In this document: positions 6,176 to 6,855 of the stretch, in pieces
Position numbering within the stretch: position 1 is the first letter of the stretch
Layout: the number at the start of each line of letters is the position of its first letter
Assembly (NCBI GenBank): GCA_020253895.1
Contig: JADDKG010000298.1
Coordinates: 1-6,855, forward strand
Length of the DNA: 6,855 nt
Source of the DNA: Rubrobacter sp.
GTDB lineage: Bacteria > Actinomycetota > Rubrobacteria > Rubrobacterales > Rubrobacteraceae
Direction of reading: 5' to 3'
The notes under the pieces: generated by a model
Seen by the model: the letters and a program-made list of their open reading frames with translations, nothing else
Databases searched by the model: none
What the model was told of the DNA's origin: nothing
Program-made: the position numbers and the translations under genes

Positions 6176-6855
6176 CAGGGGTACCTGACGCCGCGCTCGG
6201 CGTCCTGTTTGTGGGGAGGCGCAGGCCCGGCTTCGACCAGGAGTGGGGCCGCGAGGTCACCCGGAGGGTGAAGAAGTTCCTGGAAGAGAGCCCCTACGGG
6301 GCGTTCTTCCCCGGAACGGCGAAGGATGACGCCTCGCTCCGGGAGTGCGTCGCCCGTTGCCGGGAGGCCGGGTGCGGTGTGCTCCTCGTGCTGCAGCCCA
6401 CCATGGGCGACGGCGGGCTCGCCCCGCTTCTGGCCCGGCTCTGGGACGGCCCGGTGGTGCTCTGGGCCACCTCCGAGCGGCCGGACGTCCCGGCGGTCAG
6501 CTCCAACTCGCTCGTCGGCACCCACCTCTTCGCCTCCACCCTCCGCCAGCTCGGACGGCCCTTCGAGGTGGTCTACGGCGACCCGGAGGAAGGGCGGCTG
6601 CGGCGTGATCTGGAAGAGGCCGTCCGGGCCTGCTCCGCCGTCCGCGGGCTCCGCGGAGCCAGGGTGGGGCTCGTCGGGCACCACGCCCCCGGCTTCGTGG
6701 ACCTGCACCCCGACCCCTTCCTCATGAGCCGCGCCCTGGGGGTGGAGATGGTCCAGCTCGGGCTGCACGGCTTCGTGGATCTCGTCCGCTCCTTCGGCGA
6801 GGACGAGGTTCGGCGCGACGTGGAGCGGGTTGTCGGGATGGGGCTTCCGCTCGAG
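6172..6855 (+). CDS. L-fucose/L-arabinose isomerase-superfamily protein (3' partial)
   Basis: An uninterrupted frame from TTG 6172 to the window edge gives 228 residues. Family members interconvert aldoses and ketoses (L-fucose, L-arabinose) with a divalent metal. Seen: an opening strand LGVLFVGRRRPGF (9-21), LLVLQPTMGDGGLAPLL (71-87) and VVLWATSERPD (95-105), typical of the first Rossmann-like domain; the conserved NSLVGTHLFASTLRQLGRPFE (112-132) with its N-S-x-x-G pattern; and RVGLVGHHAPGFVDLHPDPF (164-183), which opens the second domain with the G-x-x-G/PGF signature. The catalytic Glu/Asp/His metal ligands lie further C-terminal, outside the window, so activity cannot be judged. The TTGA overlap with the kinase stop implies joint translation and function: the isomerase would make the ketose that the kinase phosphorylates. 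Superfamily assignment is by motif memory; the sugar is unknown. Confidence 0.8.
   Translation, partial: MTGVPDAALGVLFVGRRRPGFDQEWGREVTRRVKKFLEESPYGAFFPGTAKDDASLRECVARCREAGCGVLLVLQPTMGDGGLAPLLARLWDGPVVLWATSERPDVPAVSSNSLVGTHLFASTLRQLGRPFEVVYGDPEEGRLRRDLEEAVRACSAVRGLRGARVGLVGHHAPGFVDLHPDPFLMSRALGVEMVQLGLHGFVDLVRSFGEDEVRRDVERVVGMGLPLE

Noticed and set aside
5593..6768. 391-codon open frame on the - strand across the kinase/isomerase junction
   Set aside because: It is opposite two genes with clear family motifs, its translation is rich in Pro/Arg/Gly/Ser with no recognisable domain, and long antisense frames are expected at this GC content.

Overview
The window is a very GC-rich, densely coded stretch. 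Codons end mostly in G or C, GTG and TTG starts are used freely, and neighbouring genes overlap by a few bases. Protein style and composition suggest a high-GC actinobacterium, perhaps Rubrobacter-like; that is an impression from reading, not a search result. All seven supportable genes lie on the + strand with gaps of 20 nt or less, or with overlaps, so the window looks like the interior of one operon that continues past both edges. No promoter, terminator, RNA gene, CRISPR array or mobile element was seen, and no stretch over 300 bases lacks a gene.

Left half (1-3682): the C-terminal 305 residues of a UxaA/GarD/SuyB-superfamily dehydratase or lyase large subunit; a FadR-type GntR regulator; a D-2-hydroxyacid dehydrogenase; and a malate/L-lactate (Ldh_2) family dehydrogenase whose first ~21 codons are in another frame. 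The set lyase + regulator + SerA-like dehydrogenase + Ldh_2 dehydrogenase resembles the known bacterial sulfolactate module (SuyAB, SlcC, ComC). There, two dehydrogenases of opposite stereospecificity interconvert (S)- and (R)-3-sulfolactate, and SuyAB cleaves the (R) form to pyruvate and sulfite.

Right half (3672-6855): a Tat-type lipoprotein sugar-binding protein of an ABC importer, a phosphofructokinase-superfamily kinase with a mixed ATP/PPi signature, and the first 228 residues of an L-fucose/L-arabinose isomerase-like protein. These look like uptake, isomerisation and phosphorylation of a sugar.

Taken together, the most interesting reading is a single operon that imports a sugar (possibly a sulfosugar such as sulfoquinovose), isomerises and phosphorylates it, presumably cleaves it with an aldolase outside the window, and then desulfonates the C3 product sulfolactate. 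The sulfo-substrate is an inference. A conventional hexuronate, aldonate or hydroxyacid pathway remains possible. A second point of note is the frameshift in a C5 run inside a small hairpin near the 5' end of the Ldh_2 gene, which is a sequencing error, a recent mutation or, less likely, recoding.
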